This document shows, in pieces, positions 20,601 through 33,700 of a stretch of DNA of 64,000 nt. The notes beneath the pieces were generated by a model. That model was not told the origin of the DNA, made no database searches, and saw only the letters and a program-made list of their open reading frames with translations. Position numbers and translations under genes: made by a program. The stretch covers positions 1 through 64,000 of the forward strand of contig WEDG01004047.1 of NCBI GenBank assembly GCA_017591395.1. The letters are read 5' to 3'. The DNA comes from Schistocephalus solidus (lineage: Eukaryota > Platyhelminthes > Cestoda > Diphyllobothriidea > Diphyllobothriidae). Positions within the stretch are counted from its first letter, which is position 1. Each line of letters opens with the position of its first letter.

Positions 20601-23220
20601 ATTAAAAACCCAATGTGAGAGTATATCAAGGAACGCCAAAAGCAAATGATGTCATTTCGAAGTTAATGCGAGCGGACGAACGGATAAAGATTGGGAACGT
20701 AGACTTTTCCCCTATCAGAAATTTGACAAATGCATAAAAGTAGGTCAGTACATGTATGCGAATAACAGATACTATTAGAATGAACTAATGCGGACAGGGA
20801 GACAGAGAGCTGATGAGTTACATTCCACCTATGAAATTGACAAGGTAAGGTGGATTTTACTGTACGTTTTAAATACTGCGGTCTTATGAATGAGGTAGTG
20901 CTTTAAAATGGCAGAGAGCATCAAAGGTGTGGTTTGCCGAAATGTGAGTTGATAGTGTGAAACGTCCATGCGAATGGCCTCAACGTCATCATCTGTAGGG
21001 CAGGAATGAAGAACAGGAAAATACGGAGATAACAACAGATTCAGAAACAATAATTATTTCAGCAGCAGACGCTGTATGCAATCTACTAGTTAGACGATCA
21101 AGGATATCTTTCCTACTATATCGTTTTTGGCAGGCTGAATGACATGGCTTGGATTTTTTTATAGTTCCTGTATGAATTATACGCTGACGCGTTGATTCTG
21201 TTGAAAATATGAAGATTGTTTATATCGGGCTGAAATAATTTTCATTTAAATAAATGTTAAGTATACAAAAACAATGCGTAAACACAGTACTGTGCTTCAA
21301 CGTCGAGTGGAGTTTAGTGTCAGTTGATGGCTTGAAAATATTTCGTCACTACTAAGACCGTATTTGAGGGGTAGTTTCTCCTGACTGCTAACAAAACGCA
21401 ACTGAATTTTTCAATTTTTCGGATACAAGTCATCCCAATTACCGCACACGAAAACATAACTTGATTGGACCACTAAGGTTGATGCGCGATGCATTAATTT
21501 CCGAATGCGGATTTGGAATGAGACTGCTCAAAGTTCTAAGAAGGCATTGAAATGATATTATATTGATGAGTTTAGATGCACTTCTTTGTTACTCCTAATC
21601 TCATGCTCTTACGTTTTTCATTCTTCAATCCCCAAAATTTTACCCTTCGCCTACGAGTCACCATCATTGTCCTATTTTTCAGTTAACCTAAGAACAGCGT
21701 TTATTTGTAAATGGATAATTTTTTATCTGAAAGCCCCTGCTGTATTTTTCTCTTGGTGAATTAGCAAATTTGCAACGCACAAATGGGATATTTATAACAT
21801 AACATAGTTCCGGTATCAAAAGTGCGAGCCAAGAATTAGATTAGTGGTCACAAGAACATTTGTTAGTAAACGTTTATGCAAAAAAACACTTACGAACACG
21901 GGAACCATGTGCGGAACACATACACTAAATACTTGAGAAATTGACTGTCTTGCGTCTGACCTTGAATATGTTTGTCTTCCTTGATAAATGAGCTCCTATT
22001 CAATTCGGTCTGTATAAATGCACGTTTGATTCAGTCGGTGAGCGGTTGTTTAGTTCATAGACTGGCTTAAGTAATTTCATTTTTCTGTTCCCAGTAAGCT
22101 TTAAAGTTCAGGGTTTTTAACCTATTTCCGAGCTCATATAGGATCGTTGTTGCTCTGACTAACTATGAAAAGTTTTATCGTGTACTTCACATTTTATTTG
22201 TTCATATATGTACAAAAGCATATGCTTTTGTTTGCTGCCATTTCTCCTGCTACATTTTCCCCCGCTTCACTGTTGTCTAAGCTTTTGCTTAATACTTCAG
22301 CTGGTTTTTCTCAGTAGCCTCCTTGAATTAGTCAAACAACTGGTGTTACAATACCCCATCCATAAATCTGTTTACCAAGGAATTAAGGGACAACCTACAG
22401 ATAATTCAACAAACAGATTTCTGTCTCTCAAGAATAAACTGTCCCTTGTTTCTATATAAACCTTATATTCGCTGCTAATCCTGTGGCGCCGTCCACGAGC
22501 TAAACGTTTGAGTATGTTAATTACAAACAGTGGAGTATGGTGTGGTAATCTTATACACTTATAATAGAACGGTGATCTGGTTCCTGGATGTGTAAATTCT
22601 TATAAGTAACCGAAATACAGCAAATTACTTTGTAGCTAGACATTAAACCGAGGTGCTGAGTGACTGCGTCTATGAAACATTGCCGTCTCACCATGAACCT
22701 GATTGAAAGTTGCAAAAGTCACTGTGGGGGGTACATCCGTACAGCTTCCGATTACGTGGACGTAAAATAAAAAAATTTATACGAAGTCCATTACTTAATA
22801 ACCCAGTTTTTATATTTTAGTTGCCTTAGGTACCTCTCTTCAAGTAATAGATCTCCTACTTCCCACCTTAGTTGTTTTTATATTGAATGGTAGTTTTAGG
22901 CATTACCAAGATAATGATAGTGTCGATTAAGGCAACCATAAATCTTCTGACTTACAAGTGCTCAAGGGATGACCAAAAGCCCGGAATTCAGCTAGCCGAA
23001 TTGGCCCTTCCTAAGTATCTGCTCCAGCCCCCTGGTATCGCCATTCACGTGTTGTGTGCTTTATATGAGTGTTTGGGTTAAAATTCATTAGCTTCAGTGA
23101 AATAACCGCGTAATATTCATAAACTTTCGAAATTTTAGTCAGTTATGATTGTCACATGTTGCATGAATTACCATATTGATGGCGTAGTTAATATTCCTTA
23201 ACGTACCTAACCGGAAAACT
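17621..23220. other. 5.6-kb stretch without recognised genes
   Basis: AT-rich DNA with only short frames (none above about 100 codons) and no motif recognised on either strand. Small exons without homology I can recall could be missed here. Confidence 0.5.
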
Positions 23221-23380
23221 GGCCCGTTGCTCAGTGGTTACAGCGCTGGTTACAGCGCCTACTAACCAGAAGAACTGGTGTCAAACCCCGGGTGTGTCCA
23301 ACTCTGAGGTTGATTTAGACTGACTGACTACGGCTATTAAGCCGAAAATTGTCATTATAATCGCCCTTGTCTTTGTTGGA
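23221..23380 (+). repeat. Old tRNA-derived SINE copy
   Basis: Plus-strand tRNA-like head (GGCCCGTTGCTCAGTGGTTA; degenerate B box GGTGTCAAACC). A body follows with GACTGACTGACTACGGC-TATT-AAGCCGAAAA, which matches the hammerhead layout of the younger copies with G8 changed. It ends in CCTTGTCTTTGTTGG, the common SINE tail. It lies 240 bp upstream of the HDAC8 start codon. Confidence 0.65.
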
Positions 23381-23618
23381 AATCATTGTTAATATTGTTT
23401 TTAGTCTTGTATTATGAAAACTTCTTAGTATTTCTGGGGACGAACGCTTTTGTCCATGAAACTTCATATATCTTGTTTTATATCAGGACGGATCAGGTTT
23501 CCCATGAAAACTTCGTCCGCCTGATTCCTATGCTGACGCCATACGATTTTTCTGAAAACGTGGCTGATACTGAAGTCAATTTCCCACTGTTTCCGTCCTA
23601 TATTTATGGTAGCTCCTG

Positions 23619-26600
23619 ATGGAGCCAAGAATCGGGATAGTATACTCCAACCGTCTTAAGGAATTAGCCTGTCTCTCCCCGAAGTACGGCCACAGGTTCT
23701 CCCTTGTGATGGCTCTTATTCACGCGTACAAAATGACCGAGCACTTGGTACGAATCCCTCCAGTCAACTTAACGCCCGATGCGGAGTTGAAATATCTATC
23801 TTCTTTCCATAGGTATGTTCACAGTTTTTGGCTAAACCTTAGCTATTCTGTTAGACTTGCTGCGCTTTAATCCATATCAATCGGTTAATGTTTACCACGT
23901 TCCAGAAACGTTCGGAATGCTAGACAGGTTTCTTAACAACTATGGGCTACGTTGCACGTCCACAGGTGACAGAGGCTTCGTGGCGACTTTCCGGTTTGAT
24001 GAATCATGAGTCATTAGCTATGCAGTGCTACCCCATTTGCAATTATCTGGACACTTATCTGGCTAATGATTTATCTATAAAAACCATGCAAGCGAAATTG
24101 GTCTTTCTACAGGGCCAATCTGTCATGCCATCGAGCTTTTAAGCTTGAGTTCTCGAGGAATATTTGGGCCTTTATCTCTCTTTCGGCTTCTCTTAAACTC
24201 AAGCCTTATCATTAAAGCATAAGCGTGCTTCCCATATTTAAGTAAAGAATGCTCAGGCAGTGCGTCTTAAAATCAAAAAGTGTTGCCTACTCATTTTTAC
24301 TTTTGTCTTCACGTTTCTCATGGCTTGAGTCATTCTCGCTCTTATTCCGAATTATTTTGCCTTCATTGTTTCTATTTATAAAAGTGAATGATAGTGATAT
24401 CGTGCCCTTACGATAACTAAAGCCAGTTTACGCATGTTGCTTGTGTCAAGCTCGTCACTCGTGCGCGTGAAACTGAAACTGGCTAGTACGATGCGCAGGT
24501 ACGCTGGGCTCTTGCTGCGTTTTTCTGCTTCGCGGAATCCTCATTCGAATTTATTTTGTTTTTTTATTATAGCAGGATTCATTTGTTGGTGGTATTATTT
24601 AAGGGCACTCAAGTAGTTCCTTGTTTTGCTATCGATCTTTTACCTTTCTTTGGCGGTTGAACCTTGTCATCATTGCGAAGGAGACACAATCATTGGAGCG
24701 AGAGCTTTACAAAATTGGCAAAATTGCGAGCTCCGGGTTCATAATTTGCGAACCAAGGCCGGCTCACCGAAACAATTTTATTCGTATGCTAACGTTTCGG
24801 AGGACTTGGTGGGCTCACCATTGTAAAAGTAACTGCAGATAGTTGAAAAGAACCGAAAGTGGCATACATCAGCATACGTATAAAATTGTTCTGGTGAGCC
24901 CCCTTTTTTCTCAAAGAGCTGTATTACCTTGACAACTACATCCTTTAAATGCTACAAAACCTGTGAAATCCAATACTCTTATCTGACTATGCCTCTAAAG
25001 GTGAATTCGAGTAAGAATCCGAAAAGTTAGGCAAATAAAGCTCTCGTTCCAGTGATCGTATCTCCTTATACGCGGCTACCCTCTGGAGCTCGCCTCTTCA
25101 CTTCTATTAGCAAATCATTATCATCCTCAACTATTCACTTGCCACTGGGTTGAAGAAACTAAATTCGCCGCTCATCTTAAGGGCTTTTAAGTTTTCGTAT
25201 GGAATCTGGAAACAAAAGGACACTGAATAACGGATCCATCGGGTCTCAGGTAACAAATGAATATATGCTTTTGACCCCTGTGCGGCACCATACCCAACAA
25301 GATGATAGAGATGACAGAACCCGTTTCCTAGCCCAGCTGCGGAGTATCGGTGATGTCCACTGGGATCTTATAGTGGAACGGCCCTCAGAGGATGTTTACC
25401 TCGAAACATGCTAACGATTGAGCATTCGCGGACCATGCAGCCGTAGTCCCTTGAGTGTACCTGTGACTTCTGTTTTCTTGGAAAAGCTATCATGCCTTAA
25501 CGATAATATGAAATAAAAAATGTTTCTCTGCATACTATAACATCCTAGAACTCTAAAATCTCGTAGGGAGAATGTGGACTAAGGTGCCCATCGTTAAACC
25601 CAAGAACTGCCTGCAACTGTTCCACCACACTCCCTCATGCAGCTGCTATCCGTGAGGCTGAGACTCGCCGAGACATGATCCGATGCAACTGAGCACTTTC
25701 CTGTCGTAGGTGCCCCCGTCTGCTATAGTCGGGCAGCCGCGAACCCTTCCAAATAAGCGAAAAATAGTGAGGGTATAATTTTAGTTCTTAAAACCCTTAT
25801 GATCGCCCGATCGATTGATTTTCCTTTCCAGCCCGACACTGATTGGTTAGTGTTTATGCATGGCTCGCTTTTTAGCTTTCTACACAAGACAATTTTTTCA
25901 GTGTATGTCTCTGTCTCGCGCTCCTATGCGAGGGAACACTAAAAAAAATAGATATTATTTTCTGTGGGCAAGTGGGCTGGTAGTCCTACCCTCTCCCACT
26001 AAGTACGTTTACTAGAAACTCTTCCTGTTTAGTGAACCAAGTAGCGTTCATGAGGAACCATCGCAGTGGACAGCCCTATTGTTTTAAGTACAGCAATGCG
26101 TCCATGATAGTTAGTTTTCTCATCATAAAAAGCGTCGTTTCCGCTGAATTTGTTCTTCCTGGGCAGCACACTGAACAATCTTTACCATCTGCAAGTCTTG
26201 AAGCGATTGCGTGATTCAGTGAAAAAGCAACTGAACGGTGGCAATCAGGGGACAACGCGCCTGCTCCCAAAGCGCTCAAAATTAACCAGTTTGGGCAAAA
26301 GTGGCAGGCCAATGGTTTCTCGCCATTGCTCGCCTAAGCCACCCCCCCCCGACTGCTTATTCCCAGAAATGATTTTTTTAAAAACTAAAAAGAAAGCGTT
26401 TTCAGAACGTATAAGAAATCGCTGGAGACCCTTAACAGCATTAGTTCAGAAGAATACAAAAACTGTTTTGAACCGTGGAAAACCTGTTGGGGTAGAATTT
26501 TGGAGGGGATTAATGTTTCTTTGATCTTGTCCTAACGAAACAATGAAATTATTAATCCTCATTTTTGTACCCCTAACTATGCTGCTCCCTCTCCCAACCT

Positions 26601-29600
26601 TTATAAAATTATATTTTGTGGAGCTTTAACGTCCCCTGTGTTGTTCTCCTTGAGATGCAGCCAAGCTTGTTTGAAAGAATCTTTAATGCTTAATGACCTT
26701 CCTGTTTTCTTTTTTTATTTCTATATATCTGACATTTGAATTTTAAAATGCTTTAAGACTTGGTTCTGTTCTCCTTTAATCTCCACCAGAAATAGGATTG
26801 TCTTGCTCTCGATTACTTGGTTTTGGAATTACATTTTTTCGATGCATTCGGCATAATTTGAGCTCGTCTGTTCACCACCATGGTAGCAAGTAGCCGTTTT
26901 CCGTCTGCACACGTTAAACGGCTCTTACATGTTCACTTCACACTTTCTGTGGGTTTTAAAGCCCTGCCATTTTAGCAGACTTCGCCTTTTTCATGAACGT
27001 GTTACGCTCATCTAGGACAGCGCTGTCTTTTGAGAATAAACCTGTCATGACTTGGTACCAAAGTCTCAGTTGTAAGATGTGCCTGTATGGTCAAACCCGG
27101 TATCTGGCACTAGTTGACGATGGTCTGGGGAGAGAGTTTAATCAAGTACACTTAAATCCGTTCCCAGGTTGAGCGGCGATTGTCTCACATCTAACTATTC
27201 ATTATTCCTCTTTTGCGGCTCAATTTTTATGGAAAGATTACTTTTTATCTGTCCTTTAGCCACGATTTCTTGGAGTCGCTCCGTTTACTTGATGGTTACT
27301 ACGCCGATGACGCTGATCCAGACATCCCAGATGATGTTATGGATTCACTGGAAGAGTATGGACTTGCTTATGACTGCCAGGGATTTCCGGGCGTTTACGA
27401 CTACGCTCTTTCAGCCGTACGGGCCACACTCGCCGCCGTAGATGCCTTGCTTAAGCGCAAGTGTCAGGTGCCACTTTTCCCTTTTCTCAGCCCTAATCTC
27501 ACCATTTATGCTATGAATGCCTAGAAACTGAAAATTCTGCTCTCTGTTTACGGACCTGGTTTTTAGGTGGCCATTAACTGGGCTGGAGGTTGGCACCACG
27601 GAAAGCGAGCTGAAGCATCCGGTTTCTGTTACTTGAACGATGTTGTCATCGGTCTGAACTACCTCCTCTCTTCTGCCGCGTTCCAGGACTCTCGGAAGCG
27701 TGTCATCTACCTGGATTTCGATCTGCACCATGGTGATGGAGTTGAGGAGGCCTTTGCTTATAGCTCGCGTGTAGTCACTTTTTCCGTACATCATGCCTCG
27801 CCTGGCTTCTTCCCTGGCACCGGAGACATCACGCCGGACTCCTCAGGATTCTTTACCGGTGCACGGGGTGGACGATATTCTTGTTTCAATTTGCCTCTAG
27901 GTATGTGTTTGGAACCCTTCCACACCTCCCCCTTGCTCGCGTCTGCAATTTCCAAGCCTCTCTCGCCTCTTTTGCAGCTGAGGGTACAGGTGATGAGACC
28001 TGGTTGTCGACTGTCAAACCCATTCTCAGTGCATTGCATGCCTCCCTGCAGCCCTCCTTCATTGTTGTCCAGTGCGGTGCTGATGGCCTCACCTCAGATC
28101 CGCACCGCGTCTTCAATTTGAGCGTGGATCAAAACTGCGCCCATGCTGGTGCAGTGCGTCAGGTGCTTTCGTGGGGTTTGCCCACCCTGCTCCTCGGTGG
28201 CGGTGGTTACCATTTCCCAGACACTGCAAGGTTGTGGGCCCTTCTCACTTCCATAACTCTTTCTGCCGTCCGTGGAAATATGTGAGTCCTCGATTGCCCG
28301 TATTGCTTATCTTGTCAGTATCCCTCCCATAGTTTGTTTGTAGAAGGTGACACTGATGAGAGGTACCCCGGTTGAGGACTGTGGACTTGCGCGGGAATGT
28401 TCCCGTGACAAGACCAGGTCAAGAGGACTGGACATTGGCATGTATTCAACGACTGACCGAACAGACCGCCCTTGTTTATATCTGCCACAGTACGAATGAT
28501 CTTTATGCCACAATTGAGCTAGCCTTCACGTGCATATCCACTGGCATTGATCAGACACACCGACTCTTCTCACCTGGCTTCACTTAACACACAAGGCGAT
28601 CGTTGGGAGGTATCGACATAGTGTTAGTCGCTGATGAGAGCCGCGTGTCAAATGGCGTCAGATGACCCCGTGCGGCAAGGCATTCAGTGCCACTGTCTAT
28701 TTACCAACTTCGTAACCCTCTCCCTGCGTCTTCTATACATCCCCCAACTGTCCCTTCTCTCAACTTTGTTGGTAGCCCGATTACTATAGGTACTAAAAAT
28801 GGTGTTTGCTGTGATACTTACCTGGGGCCTGCAAGAACGAAGCGAGTGCGGTCGAATCTGCGGACTGGCAGAATAACTCCTACTGTGGCTTCAATGCTAC
28901 GCAGACTCAGTTTGGGAACCGAGCTGTGCCCTTGTTGTTTTTTTTGTGAAATTCTGTCCCCTTGTGCGCAGACCAGGCGTGTCTGGTACGCTGCTTACCT
29001 CTGCCTCTCGTTGCGCCTGATCTCATCTTTCTGCCCCTCTCTCCTCTCTCTCTCTCCCCCCCTCTCTCTCTTGACAACGGTCTTAGATGGGTAAAGTGGG
29101 AGAGAGTGCGGTTGATGCAGTGCAAGTCTACTATCACTGCAAACCACTTCACGTGCAAATCATCTTCCCTATGCCTACCATGCTGTTGGGCACCCGGTCA
29201 ACGTCGTCGTTCGTTGACCTCAAAAACTAACTGAGACATTGTGCTGGACCTGATAAAATGCCTCCACCAAGTGCTACACTCCCGTCTGTTTTCCTGGCTT
29301 GCTTATGTTAACCCTTGTACCCTATACCCCTTATCGGCGATTTGAATTCCACTAAGAGGTTCAGTAGGCACCACAGGTATCAGTCTCGCTCTTTATAAGC
29401 TATCTCTCTGCTTCTCAGTTGAATTTTCCGCCTGAACTTCCTCGATTACGCTCTACGGGGCTGGCAAAATTTTGCAACCCATAGAATCACTTAAGCCTCC
29501 TTTATCTGCTGTATATATTCCACTCACGAAGCGTACCGTTGTTTCTTAAGATCGATATGTTCTTTCGTCATCAGCTGCCTATGGCGCCTTTGTGTCTTGC

Positions 29601-29863
29601 TTGCTCGACCGTCTATATTGCTTTTCCACTCTCCGCACTCGCCACCTGTTCTGGCTGTCTTGTTTTACTTTAGATACGAACTACCTGATGATATTCCGGA
29701 TCATCCAGAACTGATCAGCTATGGTCCCGATTATTCCCTCAGCGTTACCAGTTCAATGTGCCAAGACAAAAATTCTGAGGCCGTTCTCAAGGACCACGTT
29801 GATCGCCTTTTGAAGCAACTAAAAGACTTTTGTGATACAAATGACTTGACTTTTGCCTGTTGA
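23619..29863 (+). CDS. HDAC8: Histone deacetylase 8 (class I), five exons
   Basis: Zinc-dependent lysine deacetylase. Exons: 23619-23812, 27260-27467, 27567-27900, 27978-28281, 29674-29863. They total 1230 nt, or 409 residues plus stop. All introns are GT-AG and phases join cleanly (2, 0, 1, 2). The start is fixed by homology of the N-terminus to schistosome HDAC8 and by an in-frame TAG at 23610-23612. Residues seen: catalytic His pair H144/H145 in GGWHH, zinc ligands D186 and H188 in DFDLHHGDG and D281 in CGADG, transition-state Tyr Y323 in GGGGY. Length is between human HDAC8 (377) and Schistosoma mansoni HDAC8 (440), as I recall them. H288 occupies the place of human Met274, as in schistosomes. 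The family acts in nucleus and cytoplasm. There is no sign of damage, so the gene is expected to be active. Upstream non-coding exons cannot be excluded. Confidence 0.95.
23813..27259 (+). other. HDAC8 intron 1 (3447 bp)
   Basis: Starts GTATGT and ends CCTTTAG. The joined codon (AG + C) makes Ser in the conserved FHS block. It holds a 140-bp inverted-repeat element (24761-24900) and short frames without recognisable domains, including a 71-residue one at 25199-25414. Poly-C occurs near 26340. Confidence 0.85.
24761..24900. repeat. 140-bp element with 30-bp inverted termini (MITE-like or hairpin)
   Basis: Arms at 24761-24790 and 24871-24900 are reverse complements at 27 of 30 positions. They begin GGCTCACC and end GGTGAGCC. 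The 80-bp interior contains a further GGGCTCACC. No clear target-site duplication is visible. It sits inside HDAC8 intron 1. Confidence 0.65.
28282..29673 (+). other. HDAC8 intron 4 (1392 bp) with satellite relative
   Basis: Starts GTGAGT and ends TTTACTTTAG. The joined codon (AT + A) makes Ile before the YELPDD stretch. It contains a diverged copy of the 371-bp satellite near 28950-29222 and a (CT)n run near 29040-29072. Confidence 0.85.
28950..29222. repeat. Dispersed relative of the 371-bp satellite
   Basis: GGGAGAGAGTGCGGTTGATGC and GCAAGTCTACTATCACTGC near 29097-29140 match the satellite blocks at 1760-1815, in the same order. The end (TGCTGTTGGGCACCCGGTCAAC) is a looser match. Single diverged copy. 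Confidence 0.65.
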
Positions 29864-32800
29864 TGCTGCCTCATTTCTGTCCATCCTCGAGCTTATTTCA
29901 GTCGTTTCCATTTTATGTATAATAATGTTTTGCATTTTCCCACCTCCCTTACATGTGTCTTTTGGGGTTTGTGTCAGAATTTTGAACATGTTGATGTGAA
30001 TGTACCATTTCAACTTTACCTCCGGTTGTTTCATCCGCCTGCGTCTAGCATCCTTTTTACGATTCGTGGCTGTTGTGGAAGAATTGCGTTCGGTCGGACT
30101 TAAAACAACTTGGCACTGAGACTGCTTCCGCTCGTCCCATCTGTCAGTTAGTCCTACATATCCCTGCATGGATTGTGCAAATTGAGAAAGGGTATTCAAA
30201 GCACATTCGTCTGATCCAGGATTTTGTAGCTGCCTCTATTCCAATGGCTTCTTAGAAGTTTCTGGAGACTTTTTTCGTCTACCGCAGCCACCTTCGATCG
30301 AAACCGAGCATATTTTTTGTCTGGATAGCGATTACTCTCTTGTCTTTCTGCCTCTATGATTGTCATACCAACGCTCTCGGTGGCTATAGTGTCTGCTGCT
30401 CAGTTATATTTGCTATCAAAGCGAGAAATGCTGTGGCTGGACTCTACATATAGTCAAAGTCAATAAGGGTCAGGCGTTCCGCAACGGCTATCGGCCGCTG
30501 GTGATCATGAAAGGTGGAGGCGCATTGTGACCCATTCATTCATTCTCGGCCCGAGCTATCTGGAATTACTTGACCGCCTGAAGTGAAGAAACGGATGTAG
30601 GCTCCAGATTTTTGCTCCGTCTGCTTTAGCAAATAAACCTGACTAGCTTCACAGACGTTGCCTCTACTGTATTAACGAATGGTTCTACTTTTAAATTGAT
30701 TGGTATAGCATAAGATGATAACGTTTACTGTCTGCCACCGGGTGACGCAATAGACGTGCATCCAATTGTACTGCAGGCTCAGGTGTGTTTCTTAGCTGAC
30801 GGTAACGTGGCGACCCTTTCCCTATCGTAAATATTTGGGGTCTTCGTTTACTTGTGGTTTTCCAGGAACCTTTCGCTGATTATTTCCATCCCAAATTACT
30901 CGCATTGTAAACCGTATTAAAATATATTACACTAACTTCGCTGAGCTGCTCGCTGTTGCTATGAGGTGACTGCCCGATTGATTGTCTAACGTTTTTATTT
31001 TATTCTAGGGTTAGAGATACCACCCTGTCTTATGCATGAATTCCTATGGGGACTAGGAGCAGTATCTCGTCTCCATCAGAGTTATTAACCTCCCATTCAA
31101 CCTCTTTTACTGCTAATTCCTACAAGTCTCCCAAAAGCCCTACGCTTTAGATCCATGGAAGGTTTATTTAGGCTGATTCACTTTTATTTCGATCTAACCG
31201 CTTTCAGTTTCTCTACTTCCACTATGGTTTCCATTTCGGATTGCGAGGTTGCTATTTCAAGAGCCTCGTGCTCCACTTCCCTTGGATTTTTTAAACTGTA
31301 GGTACAAACACGCACTGCTTTGTCTAATAAAACCCTCTGCAGTGTTTTTTGGTTGTCCGAAATTTTCGATCTGTGTGTGGTCCTAAAATAAATTTTGCCT
31401 TAATTCATCAAAAATATTGTCTGAGGTCAACATACGGGAGTGCGATTTTTAGCTTGGCAAGCCTCAGGCCTGCCTGTTACACCTCGAAATCTTAAACAGT
31501 TGCACACTGCTATTTCGGTGCATATGGTGCAGCCTGATAATGTGTTGTTGTCTGCAGAAACCTCGCGATTGTCTGTGCAGTCTGCTCCACGGACGGCGAT
31601 TGTAGCAATATTGGGGAACACTGACTGAAAGCCGGAGACACGCCTGTAGGGGGACGACGTATAACAGGGACGCTGGATCCTAACTTGGTACTCGCGAGCA
31701 CGCTGAAGACACTGTACACATCGTCAAATGCCGCACAACAATCGTTGTGGTTTTGTGGAGACACACGAGACTTGGTTGCCATATGCCAGTTCAGTCGCTT
31801 GACGCATCGCCTTCCCGCTGCCATTACCGCCACAGCAATTTTGGAGGATTCTAAGGAAAAGCTTTGGAAGAACAACACTGAATTTGACCAGACATATCCC
31901 CTGTAAAGCGTTTGAACACTCGGGTTGGTTTCCACGGCTTTCGCCCAGTCAGTTTGCAGTAGTCGATCGATACAGCGTAACCAAAGAAACTACGCCATAA
32001 GAGCAAGGAAAACCAACTTGGAAGCCAGATGCTTCCTGCACGACTGGCTTCGAACAAACTGAAAGGAGTACGGACAAATACAGAGGTGAGTGACTGAACC
32101 CCAAGGTACTAACGTGGCAAGCATGTCTCGTAACTTCATCGACAAACGCGCTTCCAACACAAGCTAGCCTATTTTTTGAAAATAACGTTTGTTCGTGAGC
32201 ACTTACAAGTGATGTCCGCGCTCTTTCTCGGGGCTGCGAATTTTTCGCCACCAAATTATTCAGCTTGTTTTCGATGTTTTTAAAATACGTACGCTCGCTC
32301 GGCGATTAAACTTCCTATCGAAACACTGCATTCTGCCACCTCTGACAAAAGCGAATGATTGCCTTGCCTTTACTGGCGTATAAATCAGGCTTTTTGCCTC
32401 TTTCTCCTATGATGCCCGTCGTGAAATAAAATGCCTTTTGTATTTCACAGCTAATGGGAAGTTAATCGGTGGATGTCCAATAAGCCCCGCTACCGAGTCA
32501 ATTATTTGTTGTCATTTCTACTGAAAGTGTTTTAAGTAGGCGTGGTGACGTTCATAAACATATGGATTCTTGTAAACTAACCCATGGACAAGACGGATAC
32601 TGAGCTTGGCGGACACGCCGAATGGGCTTTAGGATGACCTCAAGCGTTCGCCTGCCACGTGCATGCGGTTTTGAAGTGAAACTTATCGAAAGAGAAAGCA
32701 TGGATATGTCTGCCAGGCACTATCACTGTTTGAATATAAGTAGGGGCGCTTTTTCCTGTATTAGATTACATGGCCAGAATAGCCCTTAAACATGCTATGC

Positions 32801-32879
32801 AGTAGATTCACTGAACTTGGTTAGATGAGGACATGACTAGCATTATTGGGGATGCGCACATATAACAAGTGAGGTTGGG
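29864..32879. other. 3-kb stretch downstream of HDAC8, no gene recognised
   Basis: Begins with the HDAC8 3' untranslated region (length unknown). Overlapping frames on both strands at 31427-32057, up to 141 codons, have no domain I recognise and are not supported by splice sites that I can pair. Confidence 0.5.
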
Positions 32880-33122
32880 AGGGAGCGGTATGGTTATACG
32901 CTTAATTGCGAGTTCCAGCCGTGCAAGCCACCTGCGCGTTATCCAGCCTCCTGTCTTCCTGGCTGTCTTGACATCGGGTTCAGGTGGGGGGAGGAGTAGA
33001 GGGTACGGTAGATGATGTGAAAATATACTAAAGACTAATCCACGAGCAAGCTACTATCCTTGCGGCCACCATGCTGTGAGGCACATGGCGGGCACCATCG
33101 GCAACAACGGTCGAACTGTCGG
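32880..33122. repeat. Dispersed relative of the 371-bp satellite
   Basis: Shares GCCACCTGCG, CTTGACATCGGGTTCAGGTG, GGGAGGAGTAGAG, GGTAGATG and the terminal ACGGTCGAACTGTCG with the satellite at 1593-2645, in order and orientation. Confidence 0.75.
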
Positions 33123-33700
33123 ATTTGAGGAGACTCGGAAGCGTCGAGCTTGTTCTCTGCTTCCCTTTACGCCAGTCACCTTTTAATGGCAAAATTGTGT
33201 CCACTCTCCTGAAAACAATTTTGCATTCGCTGACTCTTAGTCCGAAGCTTTAACGACGAAGCCTCGGGCTTGTTTTCCTGTTGGTTGTGATCGGATATGT
33301 ACAAGATAGTAAGTTTCTTATAGTACACTTTAGTTGCTATTATTCTCCTTAAAACCTAGGAAGAGACTTAAAATAAACTCATCAATTACAGTTGGTTGGA
33401 AGTTTTTTTTGCGGTAAAAAGGTCTTCCAAGGCATAAGAATAGCACTTATTGGAAAACCAGATTTGCAGCAGACCCGCTCTAAAAGTCTTGTAAAAGCTC
33501 TACAACAGATTTACGAGAATATTCATATAATGGTTGTTAATTGGTAGCGTCTAAGTTGAGTAAACTAGAGGATGAATTTAAAAAGAAGAAGTAGCATATA
33601 AAAATATGTAAAAAACAGTCTGGGATGTACGAAAGAATATGAGGAGAAGCGCACGTAATACCACAGTGAAAGGTCACCAGAATCCGAGGGGGCATATATC

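Noticed and set aside
25199..25414. 71-codon frame in HDAC8 intron 1 considered as an extra HDAC8 exon
   Set aside because: Exons 1 and 2 already join within a conserved block (FHS-HDFL) in correct phase, leaving no room for additional coding sequence.
31427..32057. Overlapping frames up to 141 codons on both strands
   Set aside because: No recognised domain, no consistent splice sites, and both strands are equally open, as expected by chance in GC-richer DNA.
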